Assembly: GCA_037349105.1 (NCBI GenBank) | Contig: JAYJMM010000119.1 | Location: forward strand, 5,963,001-6,027,000 | Source of the DNA: Limnomonas spitsbergensis | Taxonomy: Eukaryota; Chlorophyta; Chlorophyceae; Chlamydomonadales | Reading direction: 5' to 3' | DNA length: 64,000 nucleotides | Part shown: piece after piece, positions 46,301-58,300 of the stretch | Position numbering within the stretch: position 1 is the first letter of the stretch | Layout: each line of letters starts with the position of its first letter | Program-made: the position numbers and the translations under genes | Notes under the pieces: generated by a model | Databases searched by the model: none | The model's input: the letters and a program-made list of their open reading frames with translations, nothing else | Told to the model about the DNA's origin: nothing

Positions 46301-49300
46301 ATGCCCAGGACCAGAGAGTCCAGGGCAGAGCCTCGAGGAGGCGATGGAGCAGCTGCAACAACAGTGGATGAGCAACGGAGATTGGGAGAGGGCCGCCATT
46401 GAGGAAACAAGGCGCAACCTCGAGTGGGAGTTTGAGCTAGGGGAGCGCCTGCCTGCATTGGGGGAGAACCCGCGGCAGGCTGCAGACCCGCTCATGACAG
46501 CTTCCTGGGAAACTGCGGATGGCAGGCCAAACAGCAACAGCTCAAGGGACAGACAAATGAGTGAGCCGGTGCAGCCAGTGGCGAGGGACCCTTGGTAGGT
46601 AGGCATGGTGTCAGTGTGTGAAGGTGACAGGCAAGCATGCAGGGTGACCGGCAGGTTGTGGTTGGCAGGGTGGCAGGTATGCAGGGTGTCAAGCGAGGAG
46701 GTAACTGTAGCTCACCGCGATAGGCGGCAAATTGCTCGTCGTAACAATCCCACTCACCCTCGGGCGTTGTGTTGCCAAGGTACCGCATGAACCTGGCGAG
46801 CAGGACTGAGGGCATGGACAGGAAGGAATGAGGTCCATGAGGCAGAGGTATTGTTTATGGAGGACTATGACCAAGTGTGTGGACAAATAGGTAAGGCTGC
46901 ATGTCAATGGTGCGACCCAAACGGGATGTGTTCAAATGAGACGTTGAAAGGGAAGCATGGAACATTGACGGATGGCAGTGGAGGGAAAAAATGCATGTTA
47001 CAAACGTACTGCTCGCGGGCTTGTGGGGGTAGCCCTTCGCATTGTTTCCGTATTTCGTTTGGAACTCCGAGACGTAGGCAGGCCATGTTTCCTTCACGTG
47101 ACAAGAGAATGCGTCGGACGACATGTCCTCCACCTGTTCTGGTGTTTTGTTTCCGAAAGTGCAGCCGAACTTGATCTGCAGATACGACTTGGCGCGAGCG
47201 GCGGTGCCGGAGGGCTTTGCCGGCCCTGCAGTACGAGCATACCGTAGATAGCGTGAGGCATATGTAGAGAAGGATGATTAAGGAAGGCAGAGTGTCGGTG
47301 ATTGAAACATATAAGGCAAGTGATGAACGCAAACGAACACGGTCAACTTACGTGTGAACCCGTCCCTGGCCCATACGCTTGAGCAGCGCATGTTTAGCCT
47401 TCATGGTCTGTGCGGTAGTGGACTTGGCCCCGGCGTCGGCCTTGGGTGGGGTGTTCATGGCGAATGAGCCTTTCTGAAAACGCAAGCGGCAATTGTAGAA
47501 GACCATGGAAGCCACGCAGGACAGCAGCCAAAAGAAAGCGCGAAATGTGCTCAGACAGAAGAATAAGACAGACAGGAGCATAGTGGGAGGAAGGAAGGAG
47601 GCGAGAACGAGGGATATCGCAAGGAAAAGACTCACTACCATCGTGTTATGTGAAGGCTTTAAAGTACCCATCCTTATAGCGTGTGGATTATATAGTGCAG
47701 TGGAATGTACGAATGACATGACTAAGCAGGTGTTGTGTGTAGGGCACTGGAAGGTGGTATATTGCATATGACACATAGGAAGATGTTGCAGGAACAGCAT
47801 AAAGGAGGCAAACAACACGCTCAGTACGACGAGGGGTGCGGGATGCAACTGTCGACAGGTGTGACCGGTATCATCAAGGTGTGATGCTTCGGGAGTGGAA
47901 GCATCCCCTTCGTTTTCGCCCGGTAGGAAGCGCAGCGGTGTCAGGCACACCGGGCTGACACCGAAGGAAAGCAGGGAAAACGATCATGCACCCTCCGCTG
48001 CGATGCTACGGTTCCCGCTCCTTCACCGGTGCAACATGGGATACCCGTATGTGTTTCAAGGCGAGAGCTACCTGGATATCTGCGATGAATTCGGCATTGG
48101 CAAGTCAGCGTGCCAAAACTTAATAAAGGATGTGAACCGATGCGCTAAGGCGGGCGTAGCCGGGCCCTGCTGTCATCCCCGACTGTCCAAGAAACAACCA
48201 TTTTGCTTGCCAGCACATATCGGCAGGGTGAGGCTGCATGGACCCGCTTTCGCGGTGTGTGATATGGAGTGCGATGTGCAGGCGCTCGCCTTAAACACCA
48301 ACATCATTACTCAGCATCTGTGGCAGTTCGAGGAGCAGACGAGGCAAAAGGGGGAGCACGATGTGGAGACTGTTGTGTCCTAGTATGCCTATGTGTCGGT
48401 AAGTGAGGCAACGTATGAGCGACCTAGACGGTCATGATGTCATGTCTTTTAAAAGAAGTCTGCATTAGCGCACCACCGGCATGCGCAGGGCTTGACATGG
48501 AACGAGGACACACACGAGCGGGAGGTTGTGCAGTCGACTATGCTGCTAGCACGTGTGTCAGCTGCCGTGGAGAACATACTGTCGGTATTGAAGGTGAACG
48601 AGGCCATGCACGCCTGGTTGAAGCGTCGGCACTGCAAGGAGGCACCGTCGCCTTCCTTGCCGCGGTCCTTTTCATCATGACCTCTTCATAACTGTCCTTG
48701 CAGTGTCCTCGACTAGGCAATGGCCCGGGTGCTGTGCACTCCATCAGACTACCACAAATTCCATCCTTCAGGCAAAACCCATACAGTCAAATCCACACAC
48801 ATGCATCATGTGCGCTGGCCCGATCAAGGTGAATTCAGCCTACCTCTAAACCGATCACTGGGGTGCTGTGCACATGGCTGTATTGCATGCATGGCTCATC
48901 CTCTGCATCATGAAGCTTCCAACATTCCAGCGTTGTCTGCCCTTCACCTCTCCATACCACTGCTCCAAGCCTTTGCAAAATCAACCCGTGCGCCCCACAA
49001 GGGGGAGGCTACTGCTACAACTAGAGTGTCAAAGGGGTATAGGGACAGGAAGGCCTTGCTTCCAACTGCTGCCAAGGAGCCCGGCGGTTTCCAAAGTTTA
49101 GAATCTACACCACCTCCGGTGTGCTTGACTCCTCCGATCAGAGCAAAGGTGTTCATAGCGAGGGCCCAGAATGCACCAAAAACAATGAATGCCAATAGGA
49201 ATCAAGATCTGTCATAACCAAGATCCACCCTTCAAAAAATGAACCTTCCAGGTGGCAAAGATCCCCCATTTTTAGTCACTTTTTTTCTAGCCACTCTTTT

Positions 49301-52300
49301 TTTACAGTCTCCCATGAAGGAGATCCTTAAAAAAAACGGTCGCCCAAACCTACTATGCCGAAGCGACGGCTCACGACGCTCCGCAGTCACAGGCCAGGGG
49401 TGGGTTGCCACGAAGTGTTCTGCCGCAAGCGCGGCCTCGATCAAAAGAAGCGCATTCACAATTTGATTATATTGTGCACAACGTTGGGTGTAGGCGATAT
49501 GTATTCGAAAAGCTTTTTAGGCCGCGCGGCGATGACACCTCTCGCCCGCCACCCACCCAAGATAATCGCCCGTGACGAATACTATATGGGTGTCAGCCGC
49601 TTATCGCCTAGCACTGACGACAGTGATCAAGTGGAGGTCACGAGTTCGATACCTGCCGGTGGCAGAAAAAGTTAGTGCAAACCGTGCGTTATCGCAATGT
49701 CACGCCGATGGTTGTTCGCACCCGACAGAAAGCAACCCTGAAAAAGAGCGAAGGGTTCAAGAAAAAGAAAAGACACCAAATGAAACCCGGGGAAGGTGAC
49801 AAGATCCCCATTGTACTTTTTTTGGGGAGACCCCCCCCCTCCCCCCCAACTTTGCCCCCCCCCATATCTCCCACCCCCCTGGGCCACTAAATATTAAAAA
49901 AACAGCTATGGAACGCTCTCGTTAAGCTCTACAAAAAAGGGGGATGGGGTCGATTTTTTTGTTTTTGCCCCCCCCTCGCGGCGGGGCAAAAAAGAAATAT
50001 TAAGCCGCAGGGGGCCTCTTAAATGGAAACTGGCGCTCTGCTGGCGAGATTAGGCGTAGCAACTGCAGGGGTAGGTGGGAACGAACAGACATTGACGATA
50101 AGAATACTGGTACTGTTGTGGGAAGGTGTGGGGGGTTTTAGATGGAACTGTACTCACAGGAGAAAATTCCAGATTTTCCTCATTAAGTTAAGCTGCTCGA
50201 CTTTGAAACGATCAATTAATAAACCGTGTGTTATACTTCGCAAGCCAATAAACATTGAACCGTTTGAAGACAAAGGACGTCTACGGTCACTCTGAATGCC
50301 CCCCCCCCCCCATTTACTTATAAAATTAAATAAAAGACAAAAACTCCAATCGACTCCAATCCTCCACACTGCACCCCACCTGAATCAGAGCAGATCCGGC
50401 CAGCGGCTCCGGAGCACTTGGCACTTGGCTGCAGCCTCTGGCATGAAGCTTTGCCCGCCGAAACCAGGTCGTACAGTCATGACCAGAACCTGCACCAGCC
50501 CAAAGTAAGATTACAGGTTGGATACAGTTTGAGCAAGCTCATCATCATCAGATCCACCCAAAATCTTAACCCTGTTTTAAACGATCCGTCCAAGGCCGTA
50601 TAGACCAGGTCCTACAGTCATGACCAGAACCTGCACCAGCCCAAAGTAAGATTACGGGTTGGATACAGTTTGTGCAAGCTCATCATCATCAGATCCACCC
50701 AAAATCTTAACCCTGTTTTAAACGATCCGTCCAAGGCCGTATAGACGAGGTCCTACAGTCATGACCAGAACCTGCACCAGCAGGCAGAGTAAGGAAAAGG
50801 GTCGGATACAGTTTGTTCAATCTCATTATTAGCAGATCCTCCCGAAATCTCAAAACCCTGTTTTAAGCAGATGCGACGAAGGATTTAGCACACACTTTTT
50901 AGGCCACCTTTATCTCTAGTTCTGCCAGGCCAGGCGTGCCTGGCATGTGCGGCCATGGGGTCCCTCTGCAGCGGCAATGTATCCAAGCGGTACATGTCAA
51001 TGACATTACACCTTTGGGCCCTGCTAAAAAAGGCTTGGCCGTGAGGGCGTCTTTCTTGAGGGTTGGGAGGAAAGAAAGAAACAAACACAAGGGGGCAGGA
51101 AAAATTTCAATGTATCCAAGTGGTATGACATGTTAAGAGCAGTGCTTACTCGCTGGGCCCTGCCGAAGGCTCGGCCGCCCGTGGGGCTGGTAAGGGAAGA
51201 GCAAACTCAATCCCAGCTACTACCATGCACCAGGGGTCCATGTGTCGGGAGATGAGATCTGTTCGAGTCCTGCCAGCACACGATCCGCACATTCCAACAG
51301 GTACCAAGCGCAGCCCCCACCCTGCAAAAGTCACCCTCTCACTCGCCACGGGCACCGTGACACCAGAGACACCGGGCTTGAACCAGAGAAACCCCCCTCA
51401 GCACAAGATACTTTTCGAGATACTTTTCTAGATATTTGTTTTATATACTTTTCTAGAAACCGGATTTTAGGCACCAGCTTCCTTCTTCCTTCTGGACACC
51501 AAGGGTGACCTAGAAAGTGGTATATAGAAAAAGTACCGGTATTTAGAACAAATATCTAGAAAACTATTTAGGAAAGTATAGGCCAGGCTGCACCACACCA
51601 CCTCTTCTTATCTGCCACCTATGGTTCAGATAACTGCCACTGACAGCGCAACACTAATGTAGATTTGCTTTGCCTTCCCTCATAATTAACGTCGCTTGGG
51701 GTTGCGGGAGCCACGAATATTCTAATTGTCGATCGTCGATGCCAGTCTTCAGTTAGAAATTAAGAGTTTTGGTGGATAATTTGCCCCGAGGGCAGCTTCA
51801 AAAGAATTGTTTTTCTTACCAGAGGGGAGTCAAATCAAATCTACAGTAGACGGCAAATCAAATCTTCAGCGATCGGGAACGAGCTGTGGCTGCGACGAGC
51901 GCGCCATCAAGTGTGACATCTGTCCCTTGCAGTGAAATAACTTAACCGTCAACAGCCCATAAGGCTAAGATCGGCACCCTAGGATATGCACACTCCACAA
52001 CGGCTGAATCCAATGTGGGGTTGACCGGCCGGCAAAGAGCACTGCATTCCAATGTGGGGTTGACCGGCCGGCACAGGGCACTGCATTCCCGATATCCTAG
52101 CCAGACCTCCTGCATTCCAACGTCAAACACGGCATCCAAAAAAGGAGGTAGAGGGCACTCCAAGGCGGCCCCGTTTAGAATTTGAAAACTGAAAATTGAC
52201 CATATTTAGAACCATATTTGATATTTAGGACCAGGGAAGTCACAGCCAATCGTCCGCCGACGAAAACGGGGAATAAAGACCAGCCGATCAACCCGGTAAA

Positions 52301-55300
52301 TTAGGACTGACCATGTCAACTATGTCAACGTAGGGGTACAGCAGCTCCACGGGTGTCTCAGGTTTGAGTGTAATGCCAACGTTCATGCCCGCTTGCCGGA
52401 TGAGCGCGATGAGCTCGGTGACCTAAACACCACCAGGAGAGGGCAGGGCAGGGCAGGGCTCAAATGCATCCCAGGGCTCAAATGCATCTCAGGGCAGGGC
52501 AGGGCAGGGCAGGGCAGGGCAGAGCAGGGCTCAAATGCATCGCAAGGCTGGGCAGGGCAGGGCAGAGCATCGCAGGGCTTCAATGCCACCGTCTAAAAGG
52601 ATTTCTAGGAAGGGTCAGACTGGGCTGAAAGTCAAGAGTTGGCTGTGGGTGAGGGAATGCCGGGATCCAGCTAGGCCAAAAGGGCCGTGGCGACTGTCGT
52701 CAATCGGCTCTCTAAGAATGATGATGGAGAGATATCATGATCTTCAGCCTGGAGCTGCTGCGGGCGTGAAGCCTGGAGCTTCAGCCTGGAGTTGCTGCGA
52801 GCGTGAAGCCTGGAGCTTCAGCCTGGAGCTGCTGCGAGCGTGAAGCCTGGAGCTTCAGCCTGGAGCTGCTGCGAGCGTGAAGCCTGAAGCTTCAGCCTGG
52901 AGCTGCTGAGAGCTTTTCATTCTTTTCTTTTGAGCCAGAGACGGTGGAGGCATCGTAGGGATGAGGCAGTGGCGGGGGAAAAGCGTTGGCAGCAGTTAGG
53001 AGTTTTAATATACCGGTAGCAGAGATTCAATTTATCTGAAGGGTTTGGCATTCTGAGCCTGGACGAAAGGTTGAAAGGGTCAACGGTTAAGAGCCCTAAA
53101 ACCTTCAACCCGAAGCCCTGAACTCTAAGCCCCGAACCGTAAGCCCTCAACCCTAATCCCTGAACCCTAAGCCCTCAAACCTGAAACCCTAAGCCCTCAA
53201 CCCTGAGCCCTCAACCCTGAGCCCTTGACCCTAAAACCCTCAACCCTAAGCACTCAACCTTAGGCCCTCAACCCTAAGCCCTCAACCCTAAGCCCTCAAC
53301 CGTAAGCCCTCAACCCTAGGCCCTCAACCCTAAGCCCTCAACCCTAAGCCCTCAACCCTAAGACCTCAACCCTAAGCCCTCAACCCTAAGACCTCAACCT
53401 AAGCCCTCAACCCTAAGCCCTCAACCCTAAGCCCTAGGCCCTCAACCCTAAGCCCTCAACCCCAAGCCCTCAACCCTAAGCCCTCAACCCTAAGCCTTCA
53501 ACCCTAGGCCCTCAACCCTAAGCCCTCAACCCTAAGCCCTCAACCCTAAGACCTCAACCCTAAGCCCCCAACCCTAAGACCTCAACCCTAAGCCCTCAAC
53601 CCTAAGACCTCAACCCTAAGCCCTCAACCCTAGGCCCTCAACCCTAAGCCCTCAACCCCAAGCCCTCAACCCTAAGCCCTCAACCCTAAGCCTTCAACCC
53701 TAAGCCCTCAACCCTAAGCCCTCAACCCTAGGCCCTCAACCCTAAGCCCTCAACCCTAGGCCCTTAACCCTCAACCCTACGCCCTTAACCCTAGGCCCTC
53801 AACCCTAAGCCCTCAACCCTAAGCCCCCAACCCTAGGCCCTCAACCCTAAGCCCTCAACCCTAAGCCCTCAACCCTAAGCCCTCAACCCTAAGCCCTCAA
53901 CCCTAGGCCCTCAACCCTAAGCCCTCAACCCTAAGCCCTCAACTTAAAGCCCTCAACCCTAAGCCCTCAAACCTTAGGCCCTCAACCCTAAGCCCTCAAC
54001 CCTAAGCCCTCAACCCTAAGCCCTCAACTTAAAGCCCTCAACCCTAAGCCCTCAAACCTTAGGCCCTCAACCCTAAGCCCTCAACCCTAAGCCCTCAACC
54101 CTAAGCCCTCAACCCTAAGCCCTCAAAACCCTAGCGCTACACTTACCTCCGGGTGAGCAATGTCGGCAGAAAGGCCCCCGATGCCACCGCCCACCTGCAC
54201 ACATTCGGAATGAGTCAATAACAGCAAATCTCTGGGGGAGGGGGCTCTACAGACAAAAAAATATCCATGGTATGATAGATGCTAATGCCCCTCTCACTTG
54301 CCCCCATCTACAACTGCCCCCCCCCTCTCTCCTGGTCCCTTCCCCGCTGTGTTTAATTTTCAGGCTGCAAGTCCCCCTTCGGCAGGCCGCCCAGAGGCCG
54401 CCACAGGCTCGATGGGGCCCAAACCTTGACCCGCCTACGGCTGGTGGCCAAAGCATCATGGCTGGCCACAAATGGTGCCTTAGGCCACCGTGGTCGGCAT
54501 GTAGCTAGCATGTAGCTGATATGTAGCTGAGGCACGAAAAATGAAACGCTGTGGACACTCTGTCCCCCTGCCTTGTCGAAAGCATCACGCCTATCCAGGT
54601 TGACTGCATTATCATCCACCAGACAACTGAACGGTCGATGTGTAGATGGAGGATGATGCGAGGTGGTGGGAGATTCAAACCGGGCGTTCCCCTGACAATG
54701 ACCTGAATCCAGCCCCCGTGTATAAGTAGGGGGCGCAAGCCACTTGCGCAAGATGCTAGCAGTGGCCTGCGCCCTATGCTTCAACAACCCCAATGGCGAC
54801 AAGGCGGATGAGACCTCTGCCCCTGGTGCACGGATACCATTCATGCCCTTTTTTGCTAGAATATTCTGCATACTTTCTTTTTTTGCTCCGCTTAAATAAG
54901 AGCCGTCTGGACTTTCGTTTTGTCACCTGGCGGTGCAGCGATAAAAGCGATGATGAAAATAGAAGTAGCTGTTATCAGGGTTACTGCCATAATGAGTGCA
55001 CTATTTCCTTGACCCTCACACGCCCAGTAAGGCGCAGCTTCCCGTTCATCCCCTTCTTTCCACAACCCAGGTCTTATTCTAGGAGCAGCAGGAGCGTCCT
55101 GTTATTTTATGTATTCATATACCGTATTGTTCGTCTCCTTTTGTTTTTTAAGCGTTTCCAGCATTTGAAGGGCCGATGAAAGGGCGTCTTACATTATTTT
55201 TTTGCGCTTTTAGGGGGAAACGAACTTCAATTCCAGAGCATTTTATAATGTCGTGGGCTAGCGCACAGCTGGTTGTTTCGACACCCTGCCGTCAGTACAA

Positions 55301-58300
55301 ATTGCCCGTTTAAAAGGGGTGCCAATGTCTATGCCTGCAACAACAGTCTCAGGCTGCACAGCCCTAAACGTTAAATAAGCATGTAATTCATAGAGCATTT
55401 TCGAGTAGCGGTTCTGCTATTGGAATTTAATTCAGATTAGTGGGCCGATTCCTCTACAGCCCCGAGAGTCCCAACATGCCGCCACGCCAGGACCCGCAGC
55501 TTTCTCTCTCTCGTCCCCATCCTTCCTCTTCCCCCTCCTCCTCCCCCTCCTCCTCCTCCTATGCTTAACGACTCTTTCATGTGATTCATTGGCAGAGAAA
55601 ACGAGGCAAAATATATAGTTTTTTTTGTTGGTGACGTAAAGGACAGGTGGATGTGGAAAAGCGAATTGGACAGCTTTTTATTCAAGCAAAATTAAAGCTC
55701 AAATGATCTACTGTAGTGACACAATGAATTGGTGATACACTTTGGTGATACGAATAACCAAATGATTCACCACGTAAAATGCAGCGAAAACCTTCAACCA
55801 AAGCGAATCACCGCGATTTTCGACCTCAAAACCCTGAACCCGCCAGTTGAAATACCCCCTGCGCGTATTGGGGCGCGAAAAGATTTATAGCCGTCATTCT
55901 ACCTTGAAACTGCGCTTCATAGTGCCTTCTTTACTCATTTTGCTCCAATGGAAGGGCCACCTCCTGGCCAGCGGTCTCTGCACGAAGTCAAGTCCAGCCG
56001 GGCAGCCGAATGCAGGAGCTCATCACTCTCGACTAGATCCAGCGGTGCAGCAAGAGGAATATCTGAGGATTGAAGGGGAGCGAAGGATAGCAATGCTTGA
56101 CCCTCCTTCAAAGAGCGCTAAGACAGCAGGCGTTCCGCAGCATGCCCGTCTCCTAGGCGCTAAGGGGCCGCAAGCCGAGTCGTTGCGACCAGCAAATACG
56201 CAATGATGTCCGAGCAGCTTTGTCCGGCCTACTCCTTGACCACCTGAGGCGCTGCCTCAAGTAAATTTAGTAAAATCTATGGCGTAAGAAAAAAGCTTTA
56301 ACCAAAGCTGAATCATCCCTAAGAAGAAGCCAAATCCTCTAACCAAACTTAAATCACCATGTTATGTTTTTTCTTTAATTTTCTTTAACCAAAGTGATTG
56401 TATCACCAATTCATCGTGTCCCTACGGTATAATGAAATGAGACAAACTATACGGTATGTGGGTTGCGAAGAAAATTACGTCATTTGATTTATTAATTCAC
56501 TCTGGCAAACCTGAAAACTGAAGTCCCTAAACAAGCCAGAGTGCCACCAAGCAAAAATGATGAGGTTGCTAATCATATGAGGTTGCGATAAAAAACAATC
56601 GATGCGTGAACATCTGATCTTTGACTCGCGCCAGGCATGACGACAGCGCCAGCCCCCATTGAGTGCCTGAGACCTGCGGCTCACTTTTTCCGGCTACAAG
56701 TCCACCTTCCGCATACCACCCCACGGTAGCGAAAGGCCCCATTGGGACCAAACCTGGACCGGCCTATGACTGGTGACCAAAGTAGCATGGCTGGTCACAC
56801 ACAGGGCCTCTAGCCGGAGGCTGGAATGTAGCTGACATGTAGCTGAGATGCTAAAAAGGAAACATTGGCCATCCCCAACTGAGTGTCTGTGACCACCCAC
56901 CAGCGCTGATTCGATGTGGAAGGTGTACATGTCGGCACCGGCCTTCGCAAAGTCCTGTTGCAGGTCCAAGAGCGGAGGGGCAGCCGACAGGGAGGGGTTA
57001 GGGTTGTCGGGGAAGGATGTAGGGTTTATAATTAAGGGCATGGCGCTCAGAGCATGGCGCCTCCTAGTTCACACTTTCCGCATGTATGGTATTATTTTCA
57101 TTTCTTGATGTGATATATCATGTCAGGTGCTAGCCTTAGATTCCAGAACTAAGCATGTGCATTACATTTCATGCATCGAGCTCCCTGTGTTGGTCAGAAG
57201 AATACAAATAACTATGATGAGCAGGGTCTCCTCCAACACACGGCACACAACTGTCCCCACCGATCCGTTGAAAAACAGCTTGTTGACAGCGAGCCCTTGA
57301 CCCTGAACCCATGAACCCAAGACCTTGCCTGGGACATAGGGGCACAGTGCCTAATTGTGTATAACACTCATATTTCGCCTTCCAAACGCCATGCACACCA
57401 CATGCCCAGATCTCATCAGGCCCGGATCTTACGTGTCTCTGAAGATCCATGCATACAAATCTGGCCCAGATCGCAGCAGGTCAGGATCCTACTTGCCTCA
57501 TAAGATCCATACCCATAGATCTGGCTCGGATCGTAGCAGGTCAGGATCCTTCTTGCGACCTAAGAACTACACCCATTGATCTGGCTTCGATCGCATCAGA
57601 TCTGGATCCTACTTGCCTCCTAAGATCTCTACCCATGAATCAGGCCCACATGTTATCAGATCCGGATCCTACCAGCCTCCCATGAATCCGTGCTCATAGA
57701 TCAGGCCCAGATCACATCAGATCCGGATCCTGCCTGCCTGCCTCCACAGATCCAAGCACATAGATCTGGCCCAGATCCCATCATAACTGTATTCTACCTG
57801 CACCCACTGCTTAGGGTTGGTGACCATGAGGTGGCAGTCGAAAAAAGCGTATGAGTGCTTCCTCAGACACCCAATGATGGGCGCGCCCATGGTCAGGTTG
57901 GGGACGAAGTTTCCATCCTGGCAGGTGGGTGGTAGGAGGAGCAGAGGGGTTGCAGGCATGCATGCACACTCTGGGGAAATAATAGATGTGGCAGTGCCTG
58001 GTTACACCCAGAGACCAGATTGAAACATCCACGCATATTAGGTTATCTACTCCATTCCTTCACACTGCCTAGGGTTTAGGGGTTTCATAGGGTCAAGGGT
58101 TTCATAGGGTTAAGGGTTTCAGCCAAGGCGCTTGGCTGGATGCCTCAGCTGCATCATGTCAACATAACAGCTCTCCTCTCTCCTCATTTCAACAACACCA
58201 CCTCGTCTCAACAGGACACTTCGCCTCAAGGAAGAAAGAAAGAAAGCTATGCCCCGTGGGTGGCGTGAGAGTTGAGGAAACAGCGCAGCCTGGGCCGGAG

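Larger units (their letters stand above)
29618..49345. mobile_element. Composite element with long inverted arms and a retroelement-like core
   Basis: Both outer ends carry the same sequence inverted: GGGATCTCCTTTATGGGAGA at left and its near complement (AAGGATCTCCTTCATGGGAG read on the minus strand) at right. Homology stops at about 29618 and 49345. Outer arms are about 3 kb. A third, partial, inverted copy follows a palindrome at about 33657. The core (35536-46592) is unrelated to the arms. No target duplication was seen at the outer ends. The whole lies inside the last intron of RPE. Confidence 0.8.
46593..49345 (-). repeat. Right arm (R) of the composite element
   Basis: Inverted relative to L. 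It starts inside gene A and runs through the spacer, gene B and frame C to the outer end. Gene A (46750-47458, minus strand) has an intact first exon, [20 protein letters not shown] to GRVHT, with a CAC|GTAAG donor, but four extra bases (CCGG) at the start of its second exon. Confidence 0.85.

Noticed and set aside
49575..49665. tRNA-like B box (GAGTTCGATACCTGCC)
   Set aside because: The T stem does not pair well and no acceptor stem or A box could be placed.
53090..54134. True chromosome end (telomere)
   Set aside because: It is flanked on both sides by RPE exons and the unit is 14 bp, not a simple telomere repeat.
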